Of a stretch of DNA of 20,413 nucleotides, positions 6,746-13,370 are shown piece after piece. The stretch is from a virus. Under the pieces are notes generated by a model that was not told the origin of the DNA, did not search any database, and was given only the letters and a program-made list of their open reading frames with translations. Made by a program: the position numbers and the translations under genes. Positions within the stretch are counted from its first letter, which is position 1. Each line of letters starts with the position of its first letter. The stretch is taken from positions 1 through 20,413 of the IMG/VR virus record IMGVR_UViG_3300017706_000140. The stretch is one strand, 5' to 3'.

Positions 6746-8217
6746 TTAAGTTTAATCCTTTTAATTTCATAATCAAATTGTTCCTCATTGTATATATTTA
6801 TGCGTTCCATAAAGTGATTCAGGGTAAAGTTCCGTTTTGACTTGTATGTGATATCATCGGCAATGTCATAGAGGACAGCGGAATCTTTACTTTCACTCCT
6901 ACGCAAGCCACGTCCAATACTTTGCAAGGTACGAATTCTGGACTTACTTGGACTTGAGAACACGATTGTGTGAAGATTACGAATATTAATACCAGTAGAG
7001 AACGTACCATAAGATGCAACAATAATTGCATTCTTTTCTTTTTCTGTGATTTCACGAATTTGTTCTCTTGTCTGTGTATCAGTGCCTCCATATACATAAA
7101 ACACTTGTCTGTCTGTATTGGATTTGATTAAGTCATAAAGAACACTACCATGTTTCTCTACGAATTGAAAAAGAACTAATGTATTATTATTCAGACTTAA
7201 TGTCAAGTCTTTAATGAAATTATTTCTCTTTTCGTGTGTTACAATATAATCAATCTCATCTTGATAATTCATATCTTTTACAAGCTTGCATTCCTGTTCT
7301 GGATATGTTAATACAAGAGAACGTATCTTAAATGAAGATAAAGTTTTATCGTCAATCAACTTCTTTGTTGAAACAACTTTATTTAGCCCACCAAATAGTC
7401 CTTCCAGAACTAATCTGTGGGTTTGCATACCATCAAGTGTACCTGTAAGTCCAAAACGATATTTGCATAGATGCAATTTAGTCAGAATAGATGTGAGAGA
7501 TTTTGCTTTAAACAAATGAGCTTCATCACCTATGACACAACCAAATTGTTCAAAGTATTTCTTAGGCATTTTATACAAAGACTGCCATGTAGATATCACA
7601 ACTTTCTTTGATACTTCTCTATCATGTCCACTGTATACTTTTTGTATATACGCTTCTTGCCATCCATAGTCAATAAAATCAGAAGTCATCTGTTCAACCA
7701 AAGATGTTGTGGGAACAAGTATTAGTATTTTATCATTTTGATGTTCTCTGAGAAGTAATTCGTAATATCTTACTAGGATGTAAATAATAAGTGACTTGCC
7801 TGAGGCAGTAGGACTAAGGAGTAAAGCACGATGTTTTCTAATTGCGAAATCCACGGCATCAACTTGGTAGTCACGAGGTCTAATGGATTTACCTCTAGCT
7901 CTAAGATTAAGTTGTCGTATGAATCCATCCAGTATTTTTCTGTCAATTTGTTTTTCATCTTTTAGTTCCTCACTTATTTCATATGGTTCATCATAATCTA
8001 TTAACCACTTTTCTAAGTATGAAAGTAGTCCTAGATAAAGTTCTCCTGTGGCTGGAGAATACAAACGTATCTTACCATCCCAAATACGATTGCGATATGC
8101 AGGCATAAATCTAGCGCCTGGCACTTCAAATGTAAAGAAATCAGATAATGATCTTGCAGTAGATGGTTCTGCATTTACCTCTAGATAGACTTCATTTTTC
8201 TTTGAAACTTTAGTCAC
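6742..8217 (-). CDS. uvsW: DNA/RNA helicase UvsW
   Basis: This 491-aa superfamily 2 helicase unwinds branched DNA and R-loops, drives branch migration and shuts off origin replication in T4. The N-terminal domain (1-100) has FFTFEVPGARFMPAYRNRIW, matching the T4 family. The core carries Q-motif-like IRPRDYQVDAV (112-122), Walker A SPTASGKS (135-142), DEAH (231-234), GLTGT (256-260) and motif VI SIGRGLRR near the end. The size is close to T4 UvsW (503 aa). The start is GTG at 8217, overlapping the uvsY stop as TAGTG, so the two recombination genes are coupled. The GTG start gives the family's expected N-terminus. Confidence 0.96.
   Translation of the reverse strand: MTKVSKKNEVYLEVNAEPSTARSLSDFFTFEVPGARFMPAYRNRIWDGKIRLYSPATGELYLGLLSYLEKWLIDYDEPYEISEELKDEKQIDRKILDGFIRQLNLRARGKSIRPRDYQVDAVDFAIRKHRALLLSPTASGKSLIIYILVRYYELLLREHQNDKILILVPTTSLVEQMTSDFIDYGWQEAYIQKVYSGHDREVSKKVVISTWQSLYKMPKKYFEQFGCVIGDEAHLFKAKSLTSILTKLHLCKYRFGLTGTLDGMQTHRLVLEGLFGGLNKVVSTKKLIDDKTLSSFKIRSLVLTYPEQECKLVKDMNYQDEIDYIVTHEKRNNFIKDLTLSLNNNTLVLFQFVEKHGSVLYDLIKSNTDRQVFYVYGGTDTQTREQIREITEKEKNAIIVASYGTFSTGINIRNLHTIVFSSPSKSRIRTLQSIGRGLRRSESKDSAVLYDIADDITYKSKRNFTLNHFMERINIYNEEQFDYEIKRIKLK
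6795..6802 (-). promoter_or_regulatory. Possible variant late promoter (CATAAATA) in the 3' end of uvsW
   Basis: The minus strand reads CATAAATA, one base from the T4 late consensus, 50 bases before the start of the 128-aa gene. It lies in coding sequence, so it may be chance. Confidence 0.3.
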
Positions 8218-8645
8218 TAAATCGTACCATCTACAAATTTACGCCATTCGATTGCGTTTTTAATATCCCATCCACGAGACTGAATTTGTTTCAGAATACG
8301 TTCACAAGAATCCATGCACATCACATAGTATTCTACTTTTTGTTTTGCCTTAATTAGTTCTTCATCAGAATCCATATAGATATGTAAATCTGCTTTTAGA
8401 ACTTTATGGTCAAAGGGATTGTCACGATAGACTTCTGGTGATGCTTTACCACCATAGTATTCCCACTTCTTACGTTTGAGTACATTGTATGTACCCTCAT
8501 TCATAAGTCTGAGTTGTCTAAAGTTATTGTAGATGTTTAGGTATTTTTGGTGCAGAGTTGCAGACTTGAGAGACTCATCTGCGAGTTCCAAGTCATCCAT
8601 TTTTAAATCTTTTTCAGCTTGTAGCTGCAATTCATCAAGTGTCAT
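8217..8645 (-). CDS. uvsY: Recombination mediator UvsY
   Basis: This 142-aa protein is the T4-type mediator that loads UvsX recombinase onto single-stranded DNA covered by gp32. The assignment rests on size (T4 UvsY is 137 aa), an all-helical charged sequence starting TLDELQLQAEKDLKMDDLEL, and a conserved central part with NIYNNFRQLRLMNEGTYNVL. It is also placed directly before uvsW, as in T4-like marine phages. The ATG is preceded by TATAGGATGA as ribosome site. The gene is led by a T4-type late promoter (8757-8764) and a 100-base leader with predicted structure. Its stop overlaps the uvsW GTG. UvsX is not in the window. Confidence 0.92.
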   Translation of the reverse strand: MTLDELQLQAEKDLKMDDLELADESLKSATLHQKYLNIYNNFRQLRLMNEGTYNVLKRKKWEYYGGKASPEVYRDNPFDHKVLKADLHIYMDSDEELIKAKQKVEYYVMCMDSCERILKQIQSRGWDIKNAIEWRKFVDGTI

Positions 8646-8665
8646 TATATTATCATCCTATAGGC

Positions 8666-8751
8666 GAGCAGAGATTGGTTGGAACTTTCTTGTTCTATAT
8701 TATCTCTTTCAGAGACTCAACGATGGCTGTTAAAGTTCACCGTTTCTGCTC
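8666..8751 (-). ncRNA. Predicted structured 5' leader of uvsY
   Basis: On the minus strand GAGCAGA (8745-8751) can pair with TCTGCTC (8666-8672), closing an 86-base element. Three inner hairpins fit between them: AACGGTG with CATCGTT (one G-U pair, 12-nt loop), TCTCT with AGAGA (3-nt loop), and GAAC with GTTC (6-nt loop). Together they draw a four-way junction. The first base of the closing stem lies about 6 bases past the TATAAATA late promoter, so the transcript would start with the stem. The element ends just before the ribosome site of uvsY. It is not a tRNA: there is no T-loop and no 7-nt anticodon loop. Pairings were found by eye and no energy was calculated. Confidence 0.45.
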
Positions 8752-8756
8752 AAGTA

Positions 8757-8764
8757 TATTTATA
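8757..8764 (-). promoter_or_regulatory. T4-type late promoter (TATAAATA) for uvsY-uvsW
   Basis: Exact TATAAATA on the minus strand. It overlaps the TAA stop of the gp19-like gene and lies 112 bases before the uvsY ATG. The predicted start falls at about 8751, the first base of the structured leader. Confidence 0.7.
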
Positions 8765-9326
8765 AAGTTTCAAATTCGTACAAGTCGTAATTCATAGTTA
8801 CAGATGCAGTCAATTGGTTTGAGTCAGCAGTCTGTGAATCATAATCTAAACCAGATAGTGATGTTGGATATAACGCACTATAGTTTACATTAATCAATGG
8901 GTTATTCTTATTAGACAGAATGGTAAGAGTTCCATCTGAAACAAGAGCGGATGGATTTACTGTAGGGTTTTGTGATGCTGCGCCTGGCTTTGTTTGTTCA
9001 GCGGCAATTGCACTTGCAAATTGTTCTGGATCTTTTGGAAAACCAATCCCTGTCATCCAATCATGTATTTCACGATAATTAGATAAATCTTCACTTACTA
9101 GAAAAGTAAGTTCCATAGGACTGTATTCTAAAGTATCCCCCATAAAAGGCATAGCCTTGTATCTACTATTCATAATCGCATCACCAGAAAATGCAATGCC
9201 TGGAATGTTAACTCTAGTTACAAAGTAAATTGTATTAGGGATTTTTAAAAGACTAAACCTAAACTGACTAGGACTTGCAAAGTCTAGTGTTTCTGGTTGT
9301 CTCATTAGTGGATTAAATTCTACCAT
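8760..9326 (-). CDS. Virion structural protein resembling tail tube protein gp19
   Basis: This 188-aa protein can be aligned by eye in blocks with gp19 of the same phage. SQFRF and VTRVNIPGI (20-44) correspond to NQYRV and LVKATSLPG. MGDTLEYSPMELTFLV and YREIHDWMTGIGFP (62-97) correspond to AGDRTFETWTTTVI and VRNAIERWMNGIND. The end, ALYPTSLSGLDY to ASVTMNYDLYEF, corresponds to CWPTVVAPIELSY to FDVTWRYTSF. It therefore probably has the tube-type beta-sandwich fold shared by tail tube, tube initiator and terminator proteins. A Pro/Ala-rich insert (about 108-128) is not in gp19. It sits between gp23 and uvsY with its own late promoter (9345-9352) only 19 bases from the ATG, plus an AAGGAAG ribosome site. 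Role in baseplate, tube end or neck is undetermined. Confidence 0.75.
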   Translation of the reverse strand: MVEFNPLMRQPETLDFASPSQFRFSLLKIPNTIYFVTRVNIPGIAFSGDAIMNSRYKAMPFMGDTLEYSPMELTFLVSEDLSNYREIHDWMTGIGFPKDPEQFASAIAAEQTKPGAASQNPTVNPSALVSDGTLTILSNKNNPLINVNYSALYPTSLSGLDYDSQTADSNQLTASVTMNYDLYEFETL

Positions 9327-9344
9327 TTTGTTCTTCCTTTATAG

Positions 9345-9352
9345 TATTTATA
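9345..9352 (-). promoter_or_regulatory. T4-type late promoter (TATAAATA) for the gp19-like gene
   Basis: Exact TATAAATA on the minus strand, between the gp23 terminator T tract and the gp19-like ATG at 9326. The leader would be only about 12 bases and contains the AAGGAAG ribosome site. Confidence 0.75.
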
Positions 9353-9355
9353 AAG

Positions 9356-9383
9356 AAAAAAGGGGAAGCAAAATGCCTCCCCT
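9356..9383 (-). terminator. Rho-independent terminator after gp23
   Basis: On the minus strand AGGGGAGGC pairs with GCTTCCCCT (9375-9383 with 9361-9369, one G-U pair) around a 5-nt loop, followed by a run of Ts (the A run at 9356-9361). It lies 29 bases beyond the gp23 stop at 9412 and should cap the abundant capsid transcript. A second small hairpin (GTTGT/ACAAC, 9392-9406) lies between stop and terminator. Confidence 0.88.
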
Positions 9384-9411
9384 AAGTTTTGGTTGTTTAA
9401 CACAACTCGTA

Positions 9412-10728
9412 TTACATGATGTTTGTAACTTGTACTCTTCTGTAGTATACGTTTGCGTTTGCAGTTAAAGCACCAGCACCAACAGTTGTTCCTTGAGCAA
9501 ATGGGTTTGCAGTAAGACCATAACGTGTCTTGAAACCGATTTTTGGTTGGAAAGTGTTTTCACCAACCGCACGAACCATCTGTAGTGGAACGTATGGGCA
9601 GTAGAAAATACCAGCATCGTAAGGTGAAGTACCTTTGTACCCAGCAACGTAGAACTGTTTTGCAGCTGCGTTCGCTGAATATGGATCAATGTACACTTTG
9701 TAGCGTCCGTTAAGAACACCAGCAAATGTGTTTCCAGAGTCATCAACACTCAAGTTGTTGTTGAGAGCAGGAGTGTAATCTAATACACCAGCCATTTGAA
9801 GTGCAGATGCAACATCAGATGAACAGATGATTAAGTTACCTTTTCCTCTACGAGTTTCTTGAGCAATTGCGTTTGCATCTCTCTCAAGTTGGAACATAAG
9901 TCCTTTGAACTTCTCAACACTCCAACGGCCGTTTGAGTCAACGTCCATGTCGAAGATACCAGCGTTTGCAGTATCAGTTGCAGCACCAGCTTTTGCAGTT
10001 ATATAAACAGTTCTTATAACTTCTCTGTTGATCTCAGCGAGGATTTCAGCAGAAAGGATATTTGCAAGTTCTGTCTCTGCGTCAAGACCGTGAATTGCCT
10101 TCAAGTCTTGTGCAAGTTCCATTGTGTATTCTGCTTTTAATGCTCTTGATTTTGCAGTAACGGTTTGTTTCTCGATTGAGAACGCCATTTCTGCGAAAGA
10201 GTTGCCAGCAGAGTCACCCAAAGCTTCAGCAGTTGCTGTTGCCATTGCTGGATCAGCAGTATATGCACCAGCGGGGCCATCGTTAAGAACAGCTGGGTTT
10301 GTTTCACCAGCGGATGATGTACCAGCAGAGCCTGGGATGTTAGCACGAGTGTCACCACCTGAAAATGCAGAATCAGCTTCGTTGTAGAATGCCTCATCAC
10401 CATTTTGTGCTTTGAAACGTGAACGCATTGCAAAGATAAGTCCTGTTGGGCCTGTCATTGGTTGTACGCCTGCAACGTCATATGCGATAAGATTTGGCAT
10501 AGAACGTCTTACTAGTGAGATCATAATTGGATCCCAATTTGTAGCACCGCCTGCTACGTTAGTTGGAGCAGCTTCTGAAAGGAACGCACTGTCCTCACGA
10601 AGAGCTTTTTCTTGGTTTTCTAGGATAACTGTGGTTACAGCTTTACGATAAGAGTCTTTAATCTCTGGGAGATCATTGTGCTCTAGCACTGGCTGCCACT
10701 TTTCCTGTAAATGTTCAGTTTGAAACAT
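9412..10728 (-). CDS. 23: Major capsid protein gp23 (precursor)
   Basis: This 438-aa protein is the T4-type hexameric capsid subunit with the HK97-like fold. Strong family matches are RRSMPNLIAYDVAGVQPMTG, EKQTVTAKSRALKAEYTMEL, AQDLKAIHGLDAETELANIL and FQPKIGFKTRYGLTANPFAQ. The N-terminal delta domain ends at a likely gp21 cleavage site, FLSE (residues 49-52), which fits the (L/I)-x-E rule, leaving a mature protein of about 386 aa. It is shorter than T4 gp23 (521 aa), mainly in the insertion region, as in marine relatives. It has an exact late promoter (10760-10767), an AAGGAG ribosome site and a strong terminator, so it is a high-expression single-gene unit inside the late region. No separate vertex protein gp24 is seen here. 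Confidence 0.97.
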   Translation of the reverse strand: MFQTEHLQEKWQPVLEHNDLPEIKDSYRKAVTTVILENQEKALREDSAFLSEAAPTNVAGGATNWDPIMISLVRRSMPNLIAYDVAGVQPMTGPTGLIFAMRSRFKAQNGDEAFYNEADSAFSGGDTRANIPGSAGTSSAGETNPAVLNDGPAGAYTADPAMATATAEALGDSAGNSFAEMAFSIEKQTVTAKSRALKAEYTMELAQDLKAIHGLDAETELANILSAEILAEINREVIRTVYITAKAGAATDTANAGIFDMDVDSNGRWSVEKFKGLMFQLERDANAIAQETRRGKGNLIICSSDVASALQMAGVLDYTPALNNNLSVDDSGNTFAGVLNGRYKVYIDPYSANAAAKQFYVAGYKGTSPYDAGIFYCPYVPLQMVRAVGENTFQPKIGFKTRYGLTANPFAQGTTVGAGALTANANVYYRRVQVTNIM

Positions 10729-10759
10729 TTGTTTTTCTCCTTATTGAGTTTTCTAATAA

Positions 10760-10767
10760 TATTTATA
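10760..10767 (-). promoter_or_regulatory. T4-type late promoter (TATAAATA) for gp23
   Basis: Exact TATAAATA on the minus strand, 32 bases before the gp23 ATG and preceded by a T-rich stretch. It lies just past the gp22 stop at 10774. Confidence 0.8.
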
Positions 10768-10773
10768 AAAACC

Positions 10774-11991
10774 TTAGTTTTTAGCTCGCTTTACATTATT
10801 GCTAATGGCATTCATGTAAGCGGCCATTGCACCAGTTGTATCGTAAGATTCAGAACCATCAGATTCAGAGTCTACAGATTCAGCGATAGTGGATGCCTTA
10901 GGAAAATAACTTTCCTTCAGCTGGTCGAGTTTTGCTTTGAATGATTCTTCATCACTGAACTCTACTTCTTCTGCAAGAGATTTGAACTTTTCGACTTCAG
11001 TGTCGGCAAGGTCAGAAGCTACCTCTGCAAAAACAGACTCACGAACTAGAACGTCATGTGACTTTTTCAACTCAGCACTCTTTTCAATTTGTTCGTTAAG
11101 TTTTGCTTCTAGTTCATCAATCTTCTCAGACTGTTGACCTAAAATATCGTACTTTTCATCTGGAACGTCAACATAATGTTCTGCGAACAAGTCTTTCAAT
11201 CCAGAAATAAAGTCTTCTGCGATTTCGCCTTTGAGTCCACGCTCAATTGCGATTTCATTTTCTTTCATCCACTCTTCTACAACGTAGTTCATGTAGTTGT
11301 CAACTTTTTCAGTCAACTCGTCACGCACTGTGTTGATTTCTTCAGCGACTTCTTGAACCTTTGCAGATTCAATTCTTTCGACTTCAGAACGGAGTTTAGA
11401 TTTAACAGCAGCTTCAAATATTGTAGCAGCCTTTTCTTTGAATTCTTCAGTAATTTCTTCACCTTCAACAAGTGCAGAAACGTCTTCAGATACATCTACT
11501 GATGCAAGACGGTCATCAAGAGTAGATTCGTCAACTTTCACTGACTCTTCTTCTTCTTCCTTACCCATCATTTCCATTTTGTTGTACATAGCCTTGAGTT
11601 CTTGAGCTTTCATGCCTTCCATTTTTTTCATCATTTCAGACTTCATCATCTCTTTAGTCATGGCCTTTTCCTCTAGAGCTTCACCGTCATGTTCAATTTC
11701 GGTTTCTGCAGCAAGAGGTTCTTTAATTTTAGTTGGTGTGTCATCGCCACCAGCATCTTTTGCACCCTTAGTTGGAGCAGAAGTGTCCTTCTTAGTTGCT
11801 TTCGCAGCATCAGGGCCCTTCTTCTCGTCTGGGGAAACAACAGCTTTGCCTAGGTCTTGGACTTCACCCTCTACTTTTTCCATTGAATCACCTTTGTCGG
11901 CACCTTTTTTAGGCATATCCTGAGAAGCTTCTTCAAGCTCCTTTTGGACTTCCGCTTCAAGTTCCTCAATTGTCTTGTCTAGTTCTGACAT
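10774..11991 (-). CDS. 22: Prohead core scaffold protein gp22
   Basis: This 405-aa, highly charged, largely helical protein fits the scaffold gp22 by position (gp21 > gp22 > gp23) and composition. Order: a low-complexity Lys/Asp/Ala-rich N-terminal part (about 25-100), a methionine-rich stretch (111-144, 11 Met in 34 residues) followed by EEEEE, then a long coiled-coil-like region (about 150-345) ending in a Ser/Asp-rich tail and MAAYMNAISNNVKRAKN. T4 gp22 is only 269 aa, so this form is longer, mostly at the N-terminus. The family is cut to small peptides by gp21 during maturation, and many L/I-x-E sites are visible. It has its own late promoter (12028-12035) and an AAGGAG site. Confidence 0.9.
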   Translation of the reverse strand: MSELDKTIEELEAEVQKELEEASQDMPKKGADKGDSMEKVEGEVQDLGKAVVSPDEKKGPDAAKATKKDTSAPTKGAKDAGGDDTPTKIKEPLAAETEIEHDGEALEEKAMTKEMMKSEMMKKMEGMKAQELKAMYNKMEMMGKEEEEESVKVDESTLDDRLASVDVSEDVSALVEGEEITEEFKEKAATIFEAAVKSKLRSEVERIESAKVQEVAEEINTVRDELTEKVDNYMNYVVEEWMKENEIAIERGLKGEIAEDFISGLKDLFAEHYVDVPDEKYDILGQQSEKIDELEAKLNEQIEKSAELKKSHDVLVRESVFAEVASDLADTEVEKFKSLAEEVEFSDEESFKAKLDQLKESYFPKASTIAESVDSESDGSESYDTTGAMAAYMNAISNNVKRAKN

Positions 11992-12027
11992 TGGGATTTT
12001 CTCCTTGAGTTTTTTGTTATCTCAACA

Positions 12028-12035
12028 TATTTATA
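12028..12035 (-). promoter_or_regulatory. T4-type late promoter (TATAAATA) for gp22
   Basis: Exact TATAAATA on the minus strand, 37 bases before the gp22 ATG and just past the gp21 stop at 12040. In the leader, TTGAG (12021-12025) can pair with CTCAA (12005-12009), whose 3' side abuts the GGAG ribosome site. Confidence 0.78.
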
Positions 12036-12039
12036 ATGA

Positions 12040-12687
12040 TTAAAGTTTTGACATAAATTTTGCGAAGGCAAGTGCGGAAACATTTGACTGTTTCTTTCTT
12101 ACACCTTCATTTATATCATTTTTGATTCCAGCAATCTCGACTTCTTTGAGAATGCCATTATCCCACACCCATTCTTTTCCTTCCATAATACCTTCAACGA
12201 AGGCTTGAGGAGCAGAAGGGTCTGCAACGATGTCTGCCGCAGTTGCGAGATAGAAATCGTCTTTCACATAGTTAGCACCACCTTTAGATTCTAGTGAACC
12301 CATGCCTCTTGAAGAGACACCAAGTTTACCACCATCCTTGATTAGTGCTTTCGCAATTTCCCCCATAGGAGTAGACAACAATTTTGCCTCACCAACGAAG
12401 TTCTTTCCATCAGCTTCAAGTTTTGTGATCATGTGCGAAACTCTGTCAAGATTGACAGTTGGGCCTTCTGGATGTCCAAGTTCCCCAAACGCACGACCTT
12501 CAGCAACAAATTCTTTATTATAACGAGCGACTTCTTTATTAAGTACACTCATTGGATAGACACGACCATTTCTATTCTTTTGGTCTGCCTGCATAAAGAT
12601 TCCACGAATCTTCATATCTTTACCACCGTCCTCTTTGGCTTCGGTGATGTATTCTACTTCTTGTATCTGTTCTGCAATTAGTTTCAT
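12040..12687 (-). CDS. 21: Prohead core protein protease gp21
   Basis: This 215-aa serine protease of the T4 gp21/herpesvirus assemblin type matures the prohead by cutting gp22, gp67, gp68 and the gp23 N-terminus after (L/I)-x-E. The motif FGELGHPEGPTVNLDRVSHM carries the catalytic His (H72). KLGVSSRGMGSL at 131-142 carries the catalytic Ser (S135 or S136), and a conserved acidic segment follows (DDFYLATAADIVADPSAP). The length equals T4 gp21 (212 aa). The start ATG follows the stop of the 82-aa gene by one base, with GGGGTTC ahead, so it is likely coupled. It sits in the run gp20-67-68-small protein-21. Confidence 0.95.
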   Translation of the reverse strand: MKLIAEQIQEVEYITEAKEDGGKDMKIRGIFMQADQKNRNGRVYPMSVLNKEVARYNKEFVAEGRAFGELGHPEGPTVNLDRVSHMITKLEADGKNFVGEAKLLSTPMGEIAKALIKDGGKLGVSSRGMGSLESKGGANYVKDDFYLATAADIVADPSAPQAFVEGIMEGKEWVWDNGILKEVEIAGIKNDINEGVRKKQSNVSALAFAKFMSKL

Positions 12688-12688
12688 T

Positions 12689-12937
12689 TTAGAACCCCAC
12701 TGCTACAATTGGTGTGCCTTTGATAGTGGATGCTCCACGCAATCCTTCTCCAGCGCCAAGTGTTAATATAATCCCAGCTCCAGCACCTACACGAATACTA
12801 CCTACATCGGCATTATCTGCAGCGTTCCGAACTGTAACCAATCCAGCAGAGCCAGTGTTGAAAACCCACACAGCACCAGTATCATCTAACTTAGTTGTAC
12901 CTGTTGCGAGGGCTACTTCTGCTCCACGAACTCTCAT
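12689..12937 (-). CDS. Small Gly/Ala/Val-rich probable structural protein
   Basis: This 82-aa protein lies between the gp68-position gene and gp21. It is rich in Gly, Ala, Val and Thr, with alternating hydrophobic strands (AVWVFNTGSAGLVTVRNAAD; IILTLGAGEGL). This suggests a compact beta barrel or sandwich such as a decoration or virion-surface protein. There are no catalytic motifs, signal peptide or membrane segment. An AGGAGA ribosome site precedes the ATG. T4 has no gene here, so this is an addition seen in some marine T4-like phages as I recall. I do not recognise a named family; the virion role is inferred from position and composition. Confidence 0.75.
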   Translation of the reverse strand: MRVRGAEVALATGTTKLDDTGAVWVFNTGSAGLVTVRNAADNADVGSIRVGAGAGIILTLGAGEGLRGASTIKGTPIVAVGF

Positions 12938-12946
12938 GTTATTCTC

Positions 12947-13195
12947 CTAAATTGACAATAGTTCATTTTCAAAATAGTCCATAAGTTTCTTTGGCGGAAC
13001 TTTAAACTTCTTTGAAACACTATTTATTGTTTTATCAAAAGTATTTAGGAAATCTGAGGGTTTAGACTCCATTTCCTTAAAAATAGCATCAACAGCATCT
13101 TTCATCTTAGGGGATAGTTTTTTATATTCCTTAGACTTTGTATGCTCATCCTTTTCTGGTAATTCCTGTTGGAATTGGGAAATGGTTTTACTCAC
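12947..13195 (-). CDS. Small helical protein at the position of prohead core gp68
   Basis: This 82-aa protein starts at GTG (13195), eight bases inside the end of the gp67-like gene. It is charged and lysine-rich, with likely helices (KLSPKMKDAVDAIFKEMESK; KKLMDYFENELLSI). In T4 the order is 20-67-68-21, so its place fits gp68, but it is shorter than T4 gp68 (141 aa) and I see no clear sequence match. A prohead core function is inferred from context only. Confidence 0.6.
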   Translation of the reverse strand: MSKTISQFQQELPEKDEHTKSKEYKKLSPKMKDAVDAIFKEMESKPSDFLNTFDKTINSVSKKFKVPPKKLMDYFENELLSI

Positions 13196-13370
13196 TATCT
13201 TCTTCTACCTCTGGGATGTGTTGCGTTACAAATGTTTTCGCAACGTCTTTTCTTTTTGTTTCCAAAGCATCACCAACTTTAGCTGCAAGTGCAGCATTAA
13301 ATTGTGTTTCTGCTGAGAGATTATCTCCATCTCCAATTGAGTCAACAAAATCTCTTACATTATTTTCCAT
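13188..13370 (-). CDS. 67: Prohead core protein gp67-like
   Basis: This 60-aa protein lies directly downstream of the portal gene, as gene 67 does in T4. The central part, ETQFNAALAAKVGDALETKR followed by KDVAKTFV, aligns by eye with the T4 gp67 pattern (AxxFxxAmAaRtxDLIxEeKixIAKnFl), and the acidic tail EVEEDSE also fits. T4 gp67 is 80 aa with a longer acidic tail. The protein would be a minor scaffold component cut by gp21. Its ATG overlaps the gp20 stop (TAATG), and the coding end of gp20 supplies the AAAGGAG ribosome site, so translation is coupled to the portal. Confidence 0.72.
   Translation of the reverse strand: MENNVRDFVDSIGDGDNLSAETQFNAALAAKVGDALETKRKDVAKTFVTQHIPEVEEDSE

Noticed and set aside
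8666-8751. uvsY leader read as a tRNA (7-bp outer stem, three inner arms, 86 bases)
   Set aside because: No T-loop consensus, no 7-nt anticodon loop (the middle arm has 3-5 nt), no GG in the first loop and no U at position 8. The cloverleaf look is superficial.
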